DNA of 64,000 bases from Pyrus communis (taxonomy: Eukaryota; Streptophyta; Magnoliopsida; Rosales; Rosaceae). A program made the translations under genes and the position numbers. The stretch covers positions 27,831,935 to 27,895,934 of the forward strand of contig NC_084806.1 of NCBI RefSeq assembly GCF_963583255.1. The letters are read 5' to 3'. Positions 10,496 to 22,632 of this stretch are shown here, piece by piece. Position 1 is the first letter of the stretch; every line of letters begins with the position of its first letter. The notes under the pieces are model-generated. The model made no database searches, was not told where the DNA came from, and saw only the letters and a program-made list of their open reading frames with translations.

Positions 10496-11086
10496 TGTGG
10501 ATGCAAATTTCCACCTTCTCCTTCTTGGACAAAATTGCACCTGCAAAACAAATCATACCTTTGGTCAAGGCCAAAAAGCCTCACGCGCCCCATGATGAAT
10601 GGGGGGGCCTTTGGCCGAAGAACTTCCGATGCCAAAGTTAGAATTTTGAGGGAAGAGTGTTTGAAGAATTTTGTAGAGTTTTGCAAGAGACTTGGAAATA
10701 GTTTTTTGAGAGAATGGAGAGCTATTAATAGGGATATGGCCGACCCTATTAGGAGAATAGGTACCGGCCATTTGTGGTATTTTTTGGGTGTAATTTGTAG
10801 TTAATTAGCCATTAATAGATTAATTAGGTAATAAATCCATTAATTGACTAATTTACATAATTTAAAAGAAATGTTTTGGGGGTTATGGAATAATTACCTT
10901 GTGGAGAATATAGGATGAGGGGGGATGAAATAGTTTTGAATTTGTTACCTATTTTGGGCACTTTTGACTTGGTTGAGGGATGATTGCATGTTGCTCACGT
11001 AGGAATCCGGGTATGCCTCAAGGGTATTTTTGTCTTTTTCTATCCAAAAATCCATGTGTCGTCTTGTGATTATTTTTTGCTCCACA
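10496..11086 (-). repeat. 5' LTR of the Tat-like element (591 bp)
   Basis: Partner of 6910-7513 with the same TG...CA ends. It is followed on the element strand by the PBS-like TTGGTGCTTTCATTGAGAG (10477-10495). Numerous substitutions and small indels relative to its partner indicate an old insertion. Confidence 0.87.
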
Positions 11087-11092
11087 CAAGAA

Positions 11093-11535
11093 TGTTATGA
11101 ATTTGGATAATTGTTTAAGCTTTATTCTAGGGTTTTGTATGGTCCAATTTATAGCGTGACAACATTAATCTAGTACAAGAACATTACTCATTAATTAATC
11201 AAGGCAATGTATGTATTCAATAATAAAAGATTTCCAAGCTAACAAAAACAAAGGCACTTACAGCGTCAAGGAAGGCATTTACAAGATTAATGCCATTCAT
11301 GATTGATAACTCCAAGAACTCTTAGAAGATGAAGATCGAAGAATTCAAGAAGCTTGAGAAAGAAAAGTTAGATAGAGAGAGAAGATAAGCAGCGGAAAAG
11401 ATATAACCAACTGAATTGAATGAATAACAAACGTTTGTACAGTAGCTTTTATAACACTACATTCCTAACTAATTTGCCTATGTGGCAATCCTCTACACCT
11501 CTCCTTATTACATTCTAACCAATTAATATTCAACA
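11093..11535 (-). repeat. Probable 3' LTR of copia element 1
   Basis: On the minus strand, GATTGAAGGGGGG (polypurine tract) follows the RNase H end. A short spacer then leads to TGTTGAATATTAATTGG, a typical copia LTR start. The far border is set at TGTTATGAA (plus strand), which would give TGTTG...ATAACA ends. It is uncertain because it lies only 1 bp from the TSD of the neighbouring Tat-like element. A TATAAAAGC box lies near 11446-11455 on the element strand. Confidence 0.55.
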
Positions 11536-11567
11536 CCTGTACTTTAGTTATTACCCCCCCTTCAATC

Positions 11568-13376
11568 TCAGCTAGGAACACCAAGGCTAAGATTGATGCA
11601 GTGCTTAACAAACACAGGACTGTGAAGTCCTTTGGTAAGAATGTCTGCAACTTGATTATCTGTGGAGATATAGTGAACCACGATATCTTTCTTCTGCACC
11701 CGTTCACGAACGAAATGATAATTAATAACAAGGTGTTTAATTCTGGAATGGAAGACAGGATTTGTGCTAAGGGACAATGCTGAGATATTATCACAATGCA
11801 AATCAGGAGGAGCATGTAAGAACTGGTTGAGATCTTTCATTAGGGACCGTATCCAACACACATCGGCTGCACAATTAGCTAGAGCTTTATACTTAGCTTC
11901 TGTTGAGCTTCGAGACACAGATGATTGCTTCTTGGATTGCCACGAAATAGGATTAGAACCAAGAAAGACTACATATCCAGTGACTGACCTCCTGGTGTTG
12001 ATATCAGAAGCCCAATCAGCATCTGAATATGCGGAAATGTGAATATCAGCACCTGAATGATATGTAATTCCACATTTTAGAGTCCCTTGAAGATATCTTA
12101 GTATTCGTTTTACTAAAAACATGTGTGCATCAATTGGATTTGTCATATATTGACACACAACATTGACAGAGTGAGCAATATCAGGCCTAGTGAAGGTCAG
12201 ATATTGAAGTGCTCCAACAATACTCCGGTAGACACTTGGATCAGACAAAGGTTGGCCCTCATATATGAGTAACTGAGTATGAGGCTTTGAAGGTATTGGT
12301 GTAGGCCTACAATTCTCCATTCCTGGTTTTTTTTATAAACTCTTGTGCATATTTGGTTTGACTAATAAACATATCTCCATTGCTTTGATACTGAATGTGC
12401 AACCCTAAGAAGTATGTGAGCCTTCCCATGTCCTTTAAATCAAATATCTCATTGAGGGCAGTAATCACAACCTGAACTTTGGTGATATTCGAACCTGTAA
12501 GTATTATATCATCTACATACAGGAGTAGAATGATAATATCCTCGCCATCTGTCTTAATAAAGAGGCTTGTGTCAAACTGAGAAACTGTGAACCCCAGAGA
12601 TGGTAACACACCTGTGAACTTAGCATTCCAGGCTTGTGGAGCCTGTTTAAGGCCATACAATGATTTAACAAGTTTGCAAACATGGATTGGTGCTCTGGAA
12701 TCGACAAAGCCCTATGGTTGCTTCATGTATATTTCTTCCTGCAACTCACCATGTAGGAATGCATTCTTGATGTCAAGTTGTCGAAGTTCCCATTTGTAAC
12801 TTGTAGCAAGTGCAAGGATTAACCACACTGTAGTGTGTCGTACCACTGGACTAAACGTCTCGGAATAATCCAGACCATGTTCTTGTGTATAACCTTGAGC
12901 CACCAAACGTGCCTTGTATCTAGATATACTACCATCAGGATTCTTCTTCAATTTGTATACCCATTTGCTCCCAATAATAGTTCTGTTATGAGGAGGAGGT
13001 ACAAGAACCCAAGTCCCTTGCCCTTTAAGAGCATCAAACTCATCTTGCATAGCTTGTTGCCAATTTGAATTTGTAGCTGCTACTTTAAAATTCTTTGGTT
13101 CTTCATAATCAACACTTTCAGCCAGAAGAGAGAATCCATCATAGCACATAGAACCATCATCAACTTCCAAAGATTTTAATTCAGGTAAGCTAGCATAAAA
13201 AGCAGCATAATCTCTCCTCTCAATTGCTCCAGTTTGAAGTCTCGTTGTCATAGAGTGTGTTCTAGAATTATTAGCTGGAATAAAACTAGAGGATTGATTC
13301 CAATCACTCACAGAGATAGGAAGTAATACCTGAAGGTGTGTTGGATCTAAGACAGGTGACAAGGGTTGATTAAGAT
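11568..13376 (-). pseudogene. Copia element 1: reverse transcriptase and RNase H
   Basis: The RT N-terminal part (13362 to 12712) has WVYKLKKNPDGSISRYKARLVA and GLDYSETFSPVVR. A TAG follows GELQEEIYMKQP. The second RT part (12660 to 12307) has YGLKQAPQAWN and the catalytic YVDD in LLLYVDDIILTGS. A run of eight A near 12325-12335 shifts the frame. RNase H (12320 to 11568) has SDADWASD, SSTEAKYKAL and VADILTKGL. Stop and frameshift make the copy defective. The protein would copy element RNA into cDNA. Confidence 0.9.
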
Positions 13377-13524
13377 CTTGTATAGGAGTAGACTAATGTG
13401 AGCTTAATGACTCAGATTCCTGTGTTCCAGATTCCTGCCTTTGTGGTGTAGACTGTGAATGAGTATCAGACATAGATTGAACTTGCTCTGTAGATATACT
13501 GTCATGTTCACTTGAAGCTCTTAA

Positions 13525-14385
13525 TTAAACTATAATTGGAGTAGAATTGACCGAGAATGGTACATATCTACTACTCGACATCACTGAGGGTTTACACTTT
13601 GCAGGAAACAGAGACTCATCATGTATAACATGTCTAGATAAAATCAATTTCTGCGTCTGCAAGTTGTAGCAGATTGCCCGTTTATAACCCGAAGCATATC
13701 CTAAGAATATACACATTGAGGTTCTAGGTTGAAATTTACTGTCATTATAATGTCTCAAGTATGGAAACACAGCTGAGCCATATATTTTCAAATCCTTTAA
13801 GGATGGATGCTTATCATATAAATAGAAATAAGGTGAATTCATTTGTGTTGACTTAGAGGCCATTCTGTTTATTAAATACACAACATGTGCACAAGACAGA
13901 TACCAAAACTCCTGTGATAACCCAGCAGCATTCATCAAAGTTATTGCTATTTCAACTACATGCCTGTGTCTTCTTTCAACCAAGCCATTTTGTTGTGGAA
14001 TGTATGGACATGAAATTCTATGAACCATTCCTTTTGATTGCATAAATTCTTTGAATGAATTATTGACAAACTCACCACCCCCATCTAATTGTAAACACTT
14101 TATTTGGGCTCCAAATTGAACCTCAATATACTTGTAAAACTTGACAAATATTAAAAACACTTCTGATTTATTATATAGTGGAAAAATCCACATGTATCTT
14201 GTACAATCATCAACAAATACAACATAGAATCGATACCCTTCTATAAACTTAATTGAAGAGGGTCCCCAAACATCTGAATGGATTCTATCAAAAGGTAAGA
14301 TACATCTAGAAGACTCATTATCAAAAGGTTTTCGAGTAATCTTCCCATGAATACAATCTGTGCACATGGTATGCTTATTATCCAT
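13525..14385 (-). pseudogene. Copia element 1: integrase, 5' truncated
   Basis: The frame starts within the zinc-binding end (CTDCIHGKITRKPF) and contains the core: D in FDRIHSDVWGP, D in CLQLDGGGEF and E in QNGLVERRHRH, the DDE triad. It ends in the copia-type GKF/PR region (FLGYASGYKRAICYN) and the start of the linker to RT. Protease and gag are absent, and at ~14390 the sequence changes to chromovirus LTR fragment. The element is therefore truncated at its 5' side. Confidence 0.88.
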
Positions 14386-14399
14386 AAAGACTAGAATAT

Positions 14400-14600
14400 G
14401 AGACTTAGCTATTACATATTATGCTATTGAGTTTTCATAAAACTTTGGGAGTTAGTATGTTGATAATCGCTTTAGTACTATCTATTTATATCAACTTGAT
14501 CCACTCATGTTTGTTTTGCGCCCCCTTCAGGAGTTAGAATCGAGGCGTACAATCCCGGCATCAAGGCACTTCCACATCGGCATCTTCAAGTTATCTCGAT
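14400..14600 (+). repeat. Fragment of a chromovirus LTR
   Basis: The segment with TGTTTTGCGCCCCCTTCAGG then ATCGAGGCGTACAAT resembles the 3' LTR at about 18090-18200 (TGTTTTGCGTCCCTCCAGG, ATCGAGGCATTTCTG) in order and spacing. It joins RNase H coding sequence directly at ~14605, so everything between the 5' LTR and RNase H is deleted. Confidence 0.5.
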
Positions 14601-14604
14601 GTAT

Positions 14605-15645
14605 GACCTATGAAGTATTATCTCACTCATGCACCGGTGTTAGCACTTCCAGATGATAGTGGTAACTTTGAGATCTACAACAATGCGTCGTTGAATGGTT
14701 TGGGATGCATACTAATGCAACATGGCAGGGTTATTGCTTATGCTTCAAGACAATTGAAGCCTCATAAGGTAAACTATCCTACTCACGATTTTGAGTTGGC
14801 GGCGATCATGTTTGCACTGAAGATTTAAAGACATTATCTTTATGGTGAGAGATGTAGGATCTTCACAGATCACAAAAGTCTCCAGTACCTGTTTACTCAG
14901 CGAGATTTGAACCTTCACCAGCGGAGGTGGATAGAGCTGCTAAGTGATTACGACTGCACGATCGAGTATCACTAAGGACGTGCAAATGTGGTGGCTAATG
15001 CACTTAGTCGGAAATCTTAAGGCAGAATTGATGCTTTTTACGCAAGCCGTGTTCCTCTTCTTACTGATTTAAGGTCAACCAGAGTGAAGTTAAAAGTAGA
15101 AGCTCGAGATGAAGCCTTACTTGCTCACTTTCAAGTTAGGCCAATCTTGGTTGACTGTATACTCGAGGCACAGATGGATGACGATGAAACTCAAGAGCTG
15201 ATTCAGCTAAGAAATGAGGGGAAAAAGAGAGATCTTCGAATTTAAGAATTAGACGGCATGTTCATGCTAGAAGGTAGAATGTTTGTACCAAACAACGCGA
15301 AGTTAAATAGGGATATTTTGGATGAAGCACACGTATCGACATATGCTATGCATCCGGGGAGCACTAAAATGGATCATACCATACGACCATTTTATTATTG
15401 GCTGGGTATGAAAAGAGAGATTGTCGAGTATGTTAGCAGATGTATTGTATGCCAGCAGGTTAAAGCCGAGAGAAAGAAGCCGTTTGGACGGATGCAGCCC
15501 TTTCCCGTTCCGCAGTGGAAATGGGAAAATATTACCATGGATTTCGTGTATAAGCTTCCCCGTACAAGGAATGGTTATGATGGCGTTTGGGTAGTGTTGA
15601 TCAGAGGTAAGCGAAAGAGATTTGGAGGGCCCAGAGATAGTGGAT
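14605..15645 (+). pseudogene. Tekay/Del-like chromovirus RNase H and integrase N-terminus
   Basis: Continuous similarity with interrupting stops: [20 protein letters not shown] and [20 protein letters not shown] (RNase H), then [10 protein letters not shown] and VVANALSRKS at the RNase H end. The integrase zinc-binding region follows, with MHPGSTKMDHTIRPFYYW and CIVCQQVKAERKKP. Homology ends at DGVWVV near 15598, where the catalytic core of integrase has been deleted. Confidence 0.88.
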
Positions 15646-15649
15646 GAGA

Positions 15650-16173
15650 CTACCCAAAATAGTCAAGTAATCAAGTCTAACCTGAAAGTGGCCCAAGACC
15701 GTCAGAAGAGCTTAGTGGACAAACATGCCACCGATCGGACCTATAAAGTAGGTGATTAGGTATTCTTGAAGCTGTCGTCGTGGAAGGGTGTTGTACAATT
15801 CGAGAAAAAGAGGAAATTGAGTCCCAGGTATATCAAATCGTACGTGATCACTGAGCGGATCGGCAAAGTAGCTTATAGACTTAAGTTACCTCCAAAGTTG
15901 TCTTGAGTGCACGATGTATTTCACATTTCGATGCTTTGTCACTATGTCTCGGATCCATCGCATGTACTACCTCCGCAGCCATTGAAAATTAATCCTAATT
16001 TGACTTACGACGAGGAGCCGGTGACTATTCTAGACTGGAAAGATAAGGTTCTGAGGAACAAGACAATGCCCTTGGTGAAGATTTTGTGGAGGAATCACTC
16101 AATGGAGAAGGCTACTTGGGAAACGGAGGATTGGATGAGAGATTTGTATCCCCTTTTGTTTTTTTATTACTAG
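15650..16173 (+). pseudogene. Chromovirus integrase C-terminus with chromodomain-like end
   Basis: After the deletion the frame resumes with the DNA-binding C-terminal part (KLSPRYIKSYVITERIGKVA). It ends in a chromodomain-like tail: HDVFHISMLCHYVSDPSHVL, EEPVTILDWKDKVLRNKT, then LVKILWRNHSMEKATWE. In chromoviruses this tail directs integration toward particular chromatin. In-frame stops occur at ~15758 and ~15903. Confidence 0.86.
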
Positions 16174-16226
16174 TGGTTTGTTTTGTTGTGTAATTTCAGG
16201 GAGGAAATTTTTTAAGATGGGTAGGT

Positions 16227-17344
16227 TGTGATTGCCCATCCCGAATCATTTGTACCGTAGGTGTGAAATGATGATTTTGCCCTTAGTGGTTAATTGCCAT
16301 TTTGGGGTGTTGTTTAGTTGTTCTTTTTGGTTGTGAACTCATCTAGGACCATACACCCACACACACACACCCATGGACCTTTCTCTCTCCCTTCGCTCTC
16401 GAACTTTCTTTCATTTTCTTCCTCATCGTATGGACAACTTCCATCCAACCATTTCTGGCACGGATCGTGTTTGTTGTTGGTGTTTTTGGACTCATTTCGA
16501 GCTCAAGAGTCGATTGGTGGTGTTGGTTGGACGTGAAACCTTCGAAAACCTGAGAACCCAATTTTGGTGCACTATTCATGCACTCGTGATCGCGGAGGTT
16601 TCATCGAGTTTTGAGGTCATAGGGAGCTTTAAAACCTTCTCACGAAGCTCGGGGAACAAGTTTGAAGTATTTTGGACGTTGGGAAGCTCGAGTTCATCTA
16701 GTTGCAAGTTTGGCCGGATTATCGAGGTTTCTCTGGCGAGATTCCATTGGATTTAAGTTTCCAAAAGTGGTAAGGTTTTGTTCTACTTGTTGTAAGCTTC
16801 ATTTTGGTACAAATTTCATGGAATTTGGTTGAGAAATGAAGAAGATATTAAGGTTTGAAGTTTTTCCAGAAACCGGTGAAATTTCGAGTTGCAGACGACG
16901 GCGACCGGCAAGGCTCACCAGAGAATGAGGCGAATATTCTATCAGAATTAATGGAATATTCTAACGGCGTCAGGTAACGGCCGTTAACTTCTGTTAGGGT
17001 TTTAACGGAATATTCCCTAACGCCGTTAAGGTTTCCACACGCGTGCCAGGTACGTGCCCACGCGTGGCCGGTGCGTGGCGGGGCATGAGAGGTCGGAAAA
17101 TTATTTTTAAAATATGAAGGAGTTCGTGGGATTGAGTAGAGCCTGTTGGTATATTCAAACACCTCATTTAAGCAATGTATGAGAAGTTATTACTTAAGGT
17201 TGGTTATGTGCGTTAATTTGACGTTTATATAGTTGTTTCGCATATAGGTGAGGATTATCCAGAGTACGAGCTCAGCCACACGAGGCTCGGGGCTTACGAC
17301 CTTTCTACGTATCAGTGAGTGGGCTTTTGTTTTCAGTATATATA

Positions 17345-17381
<37 letters not shown>

Positions 17382-18459
17382 TGATTGGTATCTTTCCAGA
17401 AATTACGTTTTAATGGTTTTATAATTGAATTGCCATGTCGAATATCATCATTATTATTATTGTGATTGTGTTGGTTATGCTTTGGTGCCACGGACGCTCA
17501 GGTAAGTCAGGTGAGTATGTTGTTAGTGATAGATGTGGTGTTGATGAGATTGAGTCATAGCTTATATTCCTGAACCTCGATGATCGTGCTCTGCCAGAGT
17601 AGGGCCTAGCCTTCACGTGATCGTTCACCTCCCACACCGTACGCTCACCTTGGATCCAAGGCAGGTGCCAGCCTGTCGTACATATCACTTTAGGTGGTTC
17701 CGACTCGTAAGTGACTTGCGATACATCGCACAGTCTTCACGTGATCGTAGCACTGAGCGTATTTATATACACCAGCCTGTCGTACAGACCACTATATGTG
17801 GTTCCGACTCGTGTGCAAGATAGTGGTTGAGGAGCTATAGTTTCAGCCATACAGGTCACTTTAGGTGACTCCAGCTGACGTACTGATATTACTGGCATAT
17901 TATGATTTGTTTTATCTTACCTGCTTGATGCTTATACTATTTGTTTGGATATTCTGACACGGCATATTCTGGCATGGCATATTTGAGCTTTATCGTTTTA
18001 GCATGATTTGATATACAAGTACATATAATATTTTCTAGAAAGTATACGGGTTTTACAGAGAGGAGTTATTACTTGATATTGAAATGGTTTGAAAAACAAA
18101 CTTTGTTTTTGCCCACTCACGTTTTCTGTTTTGCGTCCCTCCAGGTTTTAGGTAGCGAGGACGTGGGTGACGAAAGAGGTATCGAGGCATTTCTGACAGA
18201 GCACCCTCCATGTAGGACTTTCTAGTTATCACTTGTGTAGTGTTTGTTTATTCTGGACTGCACCTAGGATACTTGAACTTTTACTTTGCATTTCTCCTTC
18301 CAAGTTTGTCACTATCACTCACTGATCTTTTTATTGTAAATTATCTCGTCGACTTTATTTTCCTCGTATTTTCACTATTCTACTTCCGCATTGCGCACTT
18401 GGCTACATCACCCTCACGTGACGACCAGCACACCCCAATTTTTGGATCGGGGTGTGTCA
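16227..18459 (+). repeat. 3' LTR of the chromovirus, 2233 bp
   Basis: Starts TGTGATTGCCC after a purine-rich AAGATGGGTAGG and ends ATCGGGGTGTGTCA. It contains repeats of the type CCTGTCGTACA...GGTGGTTCCGACTCG (17640-17880) that recur in the LTRs at 35.6-36.2 kb and 54.1-54.4 kb. A TG/TA microsatellite lies at 17341-17382. Open frames inside (for example 16373-16756) are probably non-coding. Confidence 0.8.
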
Positions 18460-18988
18460 TCTATCTCTACCGCATAGCAAAAATCCTTATTGATTGCTGT
18501 AAGTATTCCAGTAATCCATAAACTCCATATTTAAGCTTTCTCCTTTCACCACTCATCTTCTACCTTAGAAACCTCAACCAGCCACCATGCTCAGCCACTA
18601 CCAAGGTCTCTTACAAATCATTCTCGTAAATCTCGGCCTAACTACACCAAAATGAATTATGCCATCTCATTTGCTAAACCTGTCACCTTTAGCTCCCACA
18701 CCTCAAGCTCTCATGCCAAGCCTATTTATTGTAACTCCAAGTATTTGTTAGTTTAATAAATCATCCTTAAAGCTATCGAAAACACTTCATCATGGCAAGA
18801 AATATTCAACGATTGCGGGAAGCACCTCAACAGCCGCGAGAAGCACCTCAATAGTTGTGGGGAGCACTTCATTAATGTTGGAAGCATTTAACATAACATC
18901 AAACCAAGCACCTAGGAGACGTTGGAAGACACCAAAGCATTCCCTAGGACTTGCTTTTCCTTCGAGATGCTTTGGGCCTAGTCTTCAC
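18460..18988. other. Intergenic stretch without recognised gene
   Basis: AT-rich unique-looking sequence. About 18795-18890 has three imperfect copies of a GGAAGCACCTCAACAG-like word. From about 18940 it matches the duplicated segment at 21061-21153 (left half of the LINE target). Confidence 0.5.
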
Positions 18989-19001
18989 AAACTCAAAAAT
19001 G

Positions 19002-19851
19002 AGGAGGTCTTTTCGAAACAAGATTCGTTTTGAGGGTGCTAAGCTATGTATGGCTCATGCCAAGGCGAGGATTCTTACGTGTTCTAAAGAATCTGCCTCT
19101 TTGGTTTTTTCCTTGGTTCCTTCGACGTCAGGTGCTCCTATTTTTTAGACTTTAGGTGTTTCTCCTATGTTGTCTATTGTCCCGCGTTTCATTCCTGTTG
19201 TATGGAAACCTCCTAGGGTGGGGTGGATCAAGGTAAATGTTGATGGGCCATTCAAGTTTACAGTCTGTGCAGGTTATGGTGGTGTATTTCAGGATTCTCA
19301 AGGTATTGTTTTGGGTGCTTTTGCGTTGTCCATGAATTTTTTTAGTTCGATTGCAACTGAGGTTCTTGCTATAATTGAGGCTATTCGAGTTGCCTAGGTG
19401 CGTGAATGGCATCACATTTGGTTGGAGACGGACTCAACTATGGTGATTCGCTACTTAAACTCTCATAGTTGTATTGTTCCTTGGTATTTGCGTGTTGATT
19501 GGAGCAATTGCTTGTGGCAGATTAGGCATATGCATGTTTTTGTTTCCCATATTTTTCGCAAGGGAAACTGTGTAACCGATGCCTTAGCTAATTTTGGTGC
19601 AGATCATGATGCATATTACTGGTGGTCCAATGTTCCTTCATGTGCAGCGTCTACTTATATTCATAATCTTTCTGCTTCTACCAGCTATCATTTCAGATGA
19701 TTTTTTTCATATGTTTTCTTTGTAAGTGGGGTTCCCTTATCGTGTTACTTGGTATGTTATTTTCATCAATGAGGTTTGGCTTTATGTCCCCCTCATTTGT
19801 ATTTGTATTTTTATCTTAATAAGATTATGGGGTTGATTAAAATAAATAAAT
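19002..19851 (+). mobile_element. 5'-truncated LINE (L1-like) 3' end with RNase H domain
   Basis: Flanked by a perfect 13-bp TSD AAACTCAAAAATG (18989-19001 and 19852-19864). The coding part ends in an RNase H of the RVT_3 type: VKVNVDG-like WIKVNVDGPFKF, ATEVLAIIEAI, WLETDSTMV and VTDALANFG give the D-E-D-D residues. In-frame TAGs occur near 19147 and 19396. A 3' UTR and an A-rich tail (AAAATAAATAAATAA) follow. The structure is that of a 5'-truncated product of target-primed reverse transcription. Confidence 0.88.
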
Positions 19852-19864
19852 AAACTCAAAAATG

Positions 19865-22080
19865 GGGGATTTGAAAGTTTTGGCTCGCCTCTTTATTTCA
19901 TATGCCCATCAAAACCTTCAACACAAAACCCCCTAACATAAATGGCGACTTGACTAGGGACTAGGCCATTACTCTTACAGTGGCTCCTTACCTTCACAGA
20001 TTTTTTATGAACAAGCAACCAAGAAAATTAAAGATAAAAGCACCTCCCTTCCAGTTTTGTTTTGGTAATTTCTTTTTCCAAACAATCATATGCAAATATT
20101 TCTTTCAATGTCCCTTTTTATCTGTAACTTAGATCTATATTGCCAAGCTAGTTGCAATCTTATGAAAGAGTTAATGGGTGCTTGATTATATCAATGCTTT
20201 CATGGCACTGAGGTGCCGAAAAACTCCAAAACAAGCTTCATAACCAAATTTATATCCAAGTGATATAGAAGCTTCATGCTAATCAAATTAAAGAAGGTTC
20301 ACGAAAAAGTCAAGGCATACAAGGGAACGAGAGGAAGTTAGCGCTTCAAAATCGTGAGCTGCATGCCTCATCATGATGATGTTGTTACAGTGAACCAACT
20401 AGAAGAATTGAAAGATAAGGGTCTTCTCTCTTTAATTTTATTTTAGCTATCTCCTCTTTGCAACCACTGTGGTCATAGTTTGCTTCAATTTTTCTCTTAT
20501 TCTATTTTAGATTCTCATATTCATGCAGAATAAAATCTTACGAAAAAAATCTCAGGGTTTTGTCAAACTAACACTTTCATCTTAATCAAGGTTTCCTTTT
20601 GAGACATCACCATGCCGCTGCCCGTGCTTAATGTTTCATGTGCTATCGCTGGAGTCTGTTGAACTAAGGCCATCACTACTGGTGCTTCTGCTTATCACTT
20701 CCCACCATCCAAGTTGGATGAGCAAGATATGATTTTCTTCCATCTCATCTCAGACTGACTAATTTCCTTGTCCTGCTTTTGTAAACTGTTATATTTATGC
20801 TTGCTTATATTTTATTAACTTTTTATGGAACATTGCGCAAGCATATTGATTATAATTTCTTGACAAGTACTAGTTCTTATATCTCATGTAGACTTGAAAT
20901 GACTACAGCTACTGATTCAAATGAAACAAATTCATAAAATCAAGAATAAAATGCTTAAATAAGATTGAATTAGACTGAGCTTATTTTAGCATTCTAGTTG
21001 TGTCGTTTATCGACGTGCACTCGTACGTTTTCCGGTAACATGGTATTTGTCATATACTTGCTTGCTTTTCTTCGGGATGCTTTGAGCCTAGTTCTCGCAA
21101 ACTGAGGAAGTAAAGGACGTGAAAGTTTTTGCTTGCCTCTTTGTCTCATTTACTTTTCCATTTAATTTGATTGAAGAGGAGAAAAGCTAATGTACTATCG
21201 GATACAGAATTGTTGCTGTGCATTTGATTTGAGATGGAAAAGTAAATGACACAAATGACCCTATAAAGTCACTAAGGGCGACTGAATTCACTAATAAGTA
21301 AGTTGTATTAAAAATTTTGGGATACGATCGATAAAGATGTAGTGACGGTGGTACATACTACATAAGAAGATTTAATACCACTTTCATGGAAGCGATAATG
21401 GGAAGATGATCGTGACTAGATGATCATGTAATAATGCGTCACATGTTACTTTTGTGCATTGTGGTTAGGGAAAGTCGTAGCTTTATGTAGGATCACTTTG
21501 AGTTCAAGCCTACTACCCAATTGACATACTTGATACAAGTGCGAATGTACGTAGCTGCTCTTCTATGGTTCTCATTTTGAGGATATGTGGAGTTCTCATT
21601 TGGATAGTATAAAATTAATTTGAGGATTTGTATGAAAAAGAGCTAACATGTTTTCAAAATAAGGACCTTAGAAGAGTAGTTTTGTGTGAATGTAACTTAT
21701 TCCAATGAACTAATATTTTTTTTTTAAATGATAGGATAGTCAACACTACATATAAATTACGGGGAGGAAGATTCGAATATGCGACTCGGTACAAGGGATA
21801 AGACTCTTAACCAATCGGACGACAAGTTACTTGCTTCGAATGAATTAACATCAAACTGATGGAAAAAAAATCATGTTTAAAATCATAGTTGTTATTAACG
21901 CTCTAGAAAAGTCTCATAAGAGTCCTTGTGCGTAGTGACATTTTAAGATAGCTAGTAGCAACACGCTTTAGATTCTAGCTTTTGAAGGTTTCCCCAGATA
22001 CAAATTCCCGCTCTAATATTTTGTCTTCCATTTTGAACAAAAATATTCTTTTGTCTCTGTTCAATAAATAAAGAAAAAAT
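19865..22080. other. Gene-free AT-rich region containing a paralogue of the LINE target site
   Basis: No ORF with recognisable similarity. 21061-21153 (CTTGCTTTTCTTCGGGATGC onward) matches the two flanks of the LINE at 18940-18990 and 19860-19915, without the insertion. Around 21730-21840 a segment with AAGATTCGAATATGCGACTC has the look of a decayed tRNA-derived repeat. Confidence 0.5.
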
Positions 22081-22081
22081 T

Positions 22082-22572
22082 GTAGCAATAATCTTTCAAC
22101 ATTAATCCAATTAATACAATGATCCCTTAATTAAAAATTCACGACCATTGGTTTTTTAACTTCTCAAAACGTCTAGTTATATGGTCTTTTTCGTCAACTC
22201 CGTCAGAAATTCTATTAAAATGAGTCATGTTGAAAGAATCATTGCCACAATTGGGTTAAAATTGAGTGTCCATTGTTTCAATTGGGCTAAAATCAAGAGA
22301 CCATTTCTCTAATTGGTTAAAGTTAAGTGACAATTTCTCCAATTGGGTTAAAGTTAATGAACCATTTCTATAATTTTCTCATTTAGTTTATCATATTTGC
22401 TATTTGATTTAGTCTCATATATATGGTAACTCATTTTGACGAAAGTTCTAACGGAATTAACTAAAAAAAAAATCATAACAACATATTTTGATGAGTTAAA
22501 GAACGAATGATCATGAATTTTTAATGAAGAAATTATTGCTTAAATTGAATTAAAATTGAACGATCAATACTA
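22082..22572. mobile_element. Foldback MITE with ~130-bp arms
   Basis: The left arm (~22085-22215, with TTAATTAAAAATTCACGACC and AACTCCGTCAGAA) is the imperfect inverse of the right arm (~22435-22572, with TTAACGGAATT and TGATCATGAATTTTTAATG). The centre has about four ~30-bp repeats of CCAATTGGGTTAAAGTTAA type. It encodes nothing and lies ~50 bp upstream of the TATA box of the fibrillin gene, so it may contribute promoter sequence or small RNAs. Confidence 0.68.
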
Positions 22573-22624
22573 AAAATATATAACAAGAGTGGATCCAACA
22601 ACATTTCTTTGTAAATTTGTAAGG

Positions 22625-22632
22625 TATAAATA
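22625..22632 (+). promoter_or_regulatory. TATA box of the fibrillin gene
   Basis: TATAAATA lies 93 bp upstream of the ATG. A start of transcription ~30 bp downstream would give a 5' leader of roughly 60 nt. The nearby TGACGTG (22638-22644) resembles a bZIP core, but it lies downstream of the TATA. Confidence 0.6.

Larger units (their letters stand above)
6910..11086 (-). mobile_element. Non-autonomous Tat-like LTR retrotransposon with 5-bp TSD
   Basis: Two direct LTRs (6910-7513 and 10496-11086) both start TGTGGATGC and end TCCACA on the plus strand. The element is flanked by a perfect TSD CAAGA (6905-6909 and 11087-11091). On the minus strand a PBS-like TTGGTGCTTTCATTGAGAG follows the 5' LTR (10496-11086), and a G-rich tract (TGTGGGGGCATTT) precedes the 3' LTR (6910-7513). 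The ~3-kb interior has only decayed gag-like frames and minisatellites, with no protease, RT or integrase. It would depend on proteins from a related autonomous element. Confidence 0.87.

Noticed and set aside
16373..16756. 127-aa open frame beginning MDLSLSLRSRTF
   Set aside because: It lies wholly inside the chromovirus 3' LTR (16227-18459) and has no motif. LTRs of this family are GC-richer and give chance frames.
20340..20400. Box C/D snoRNA-like words (ATGATGATG ... CTGA)
   Set aside because: No correctly spaced box D with terminal stem was found; the words are likely by chance in AT-rich sequence.
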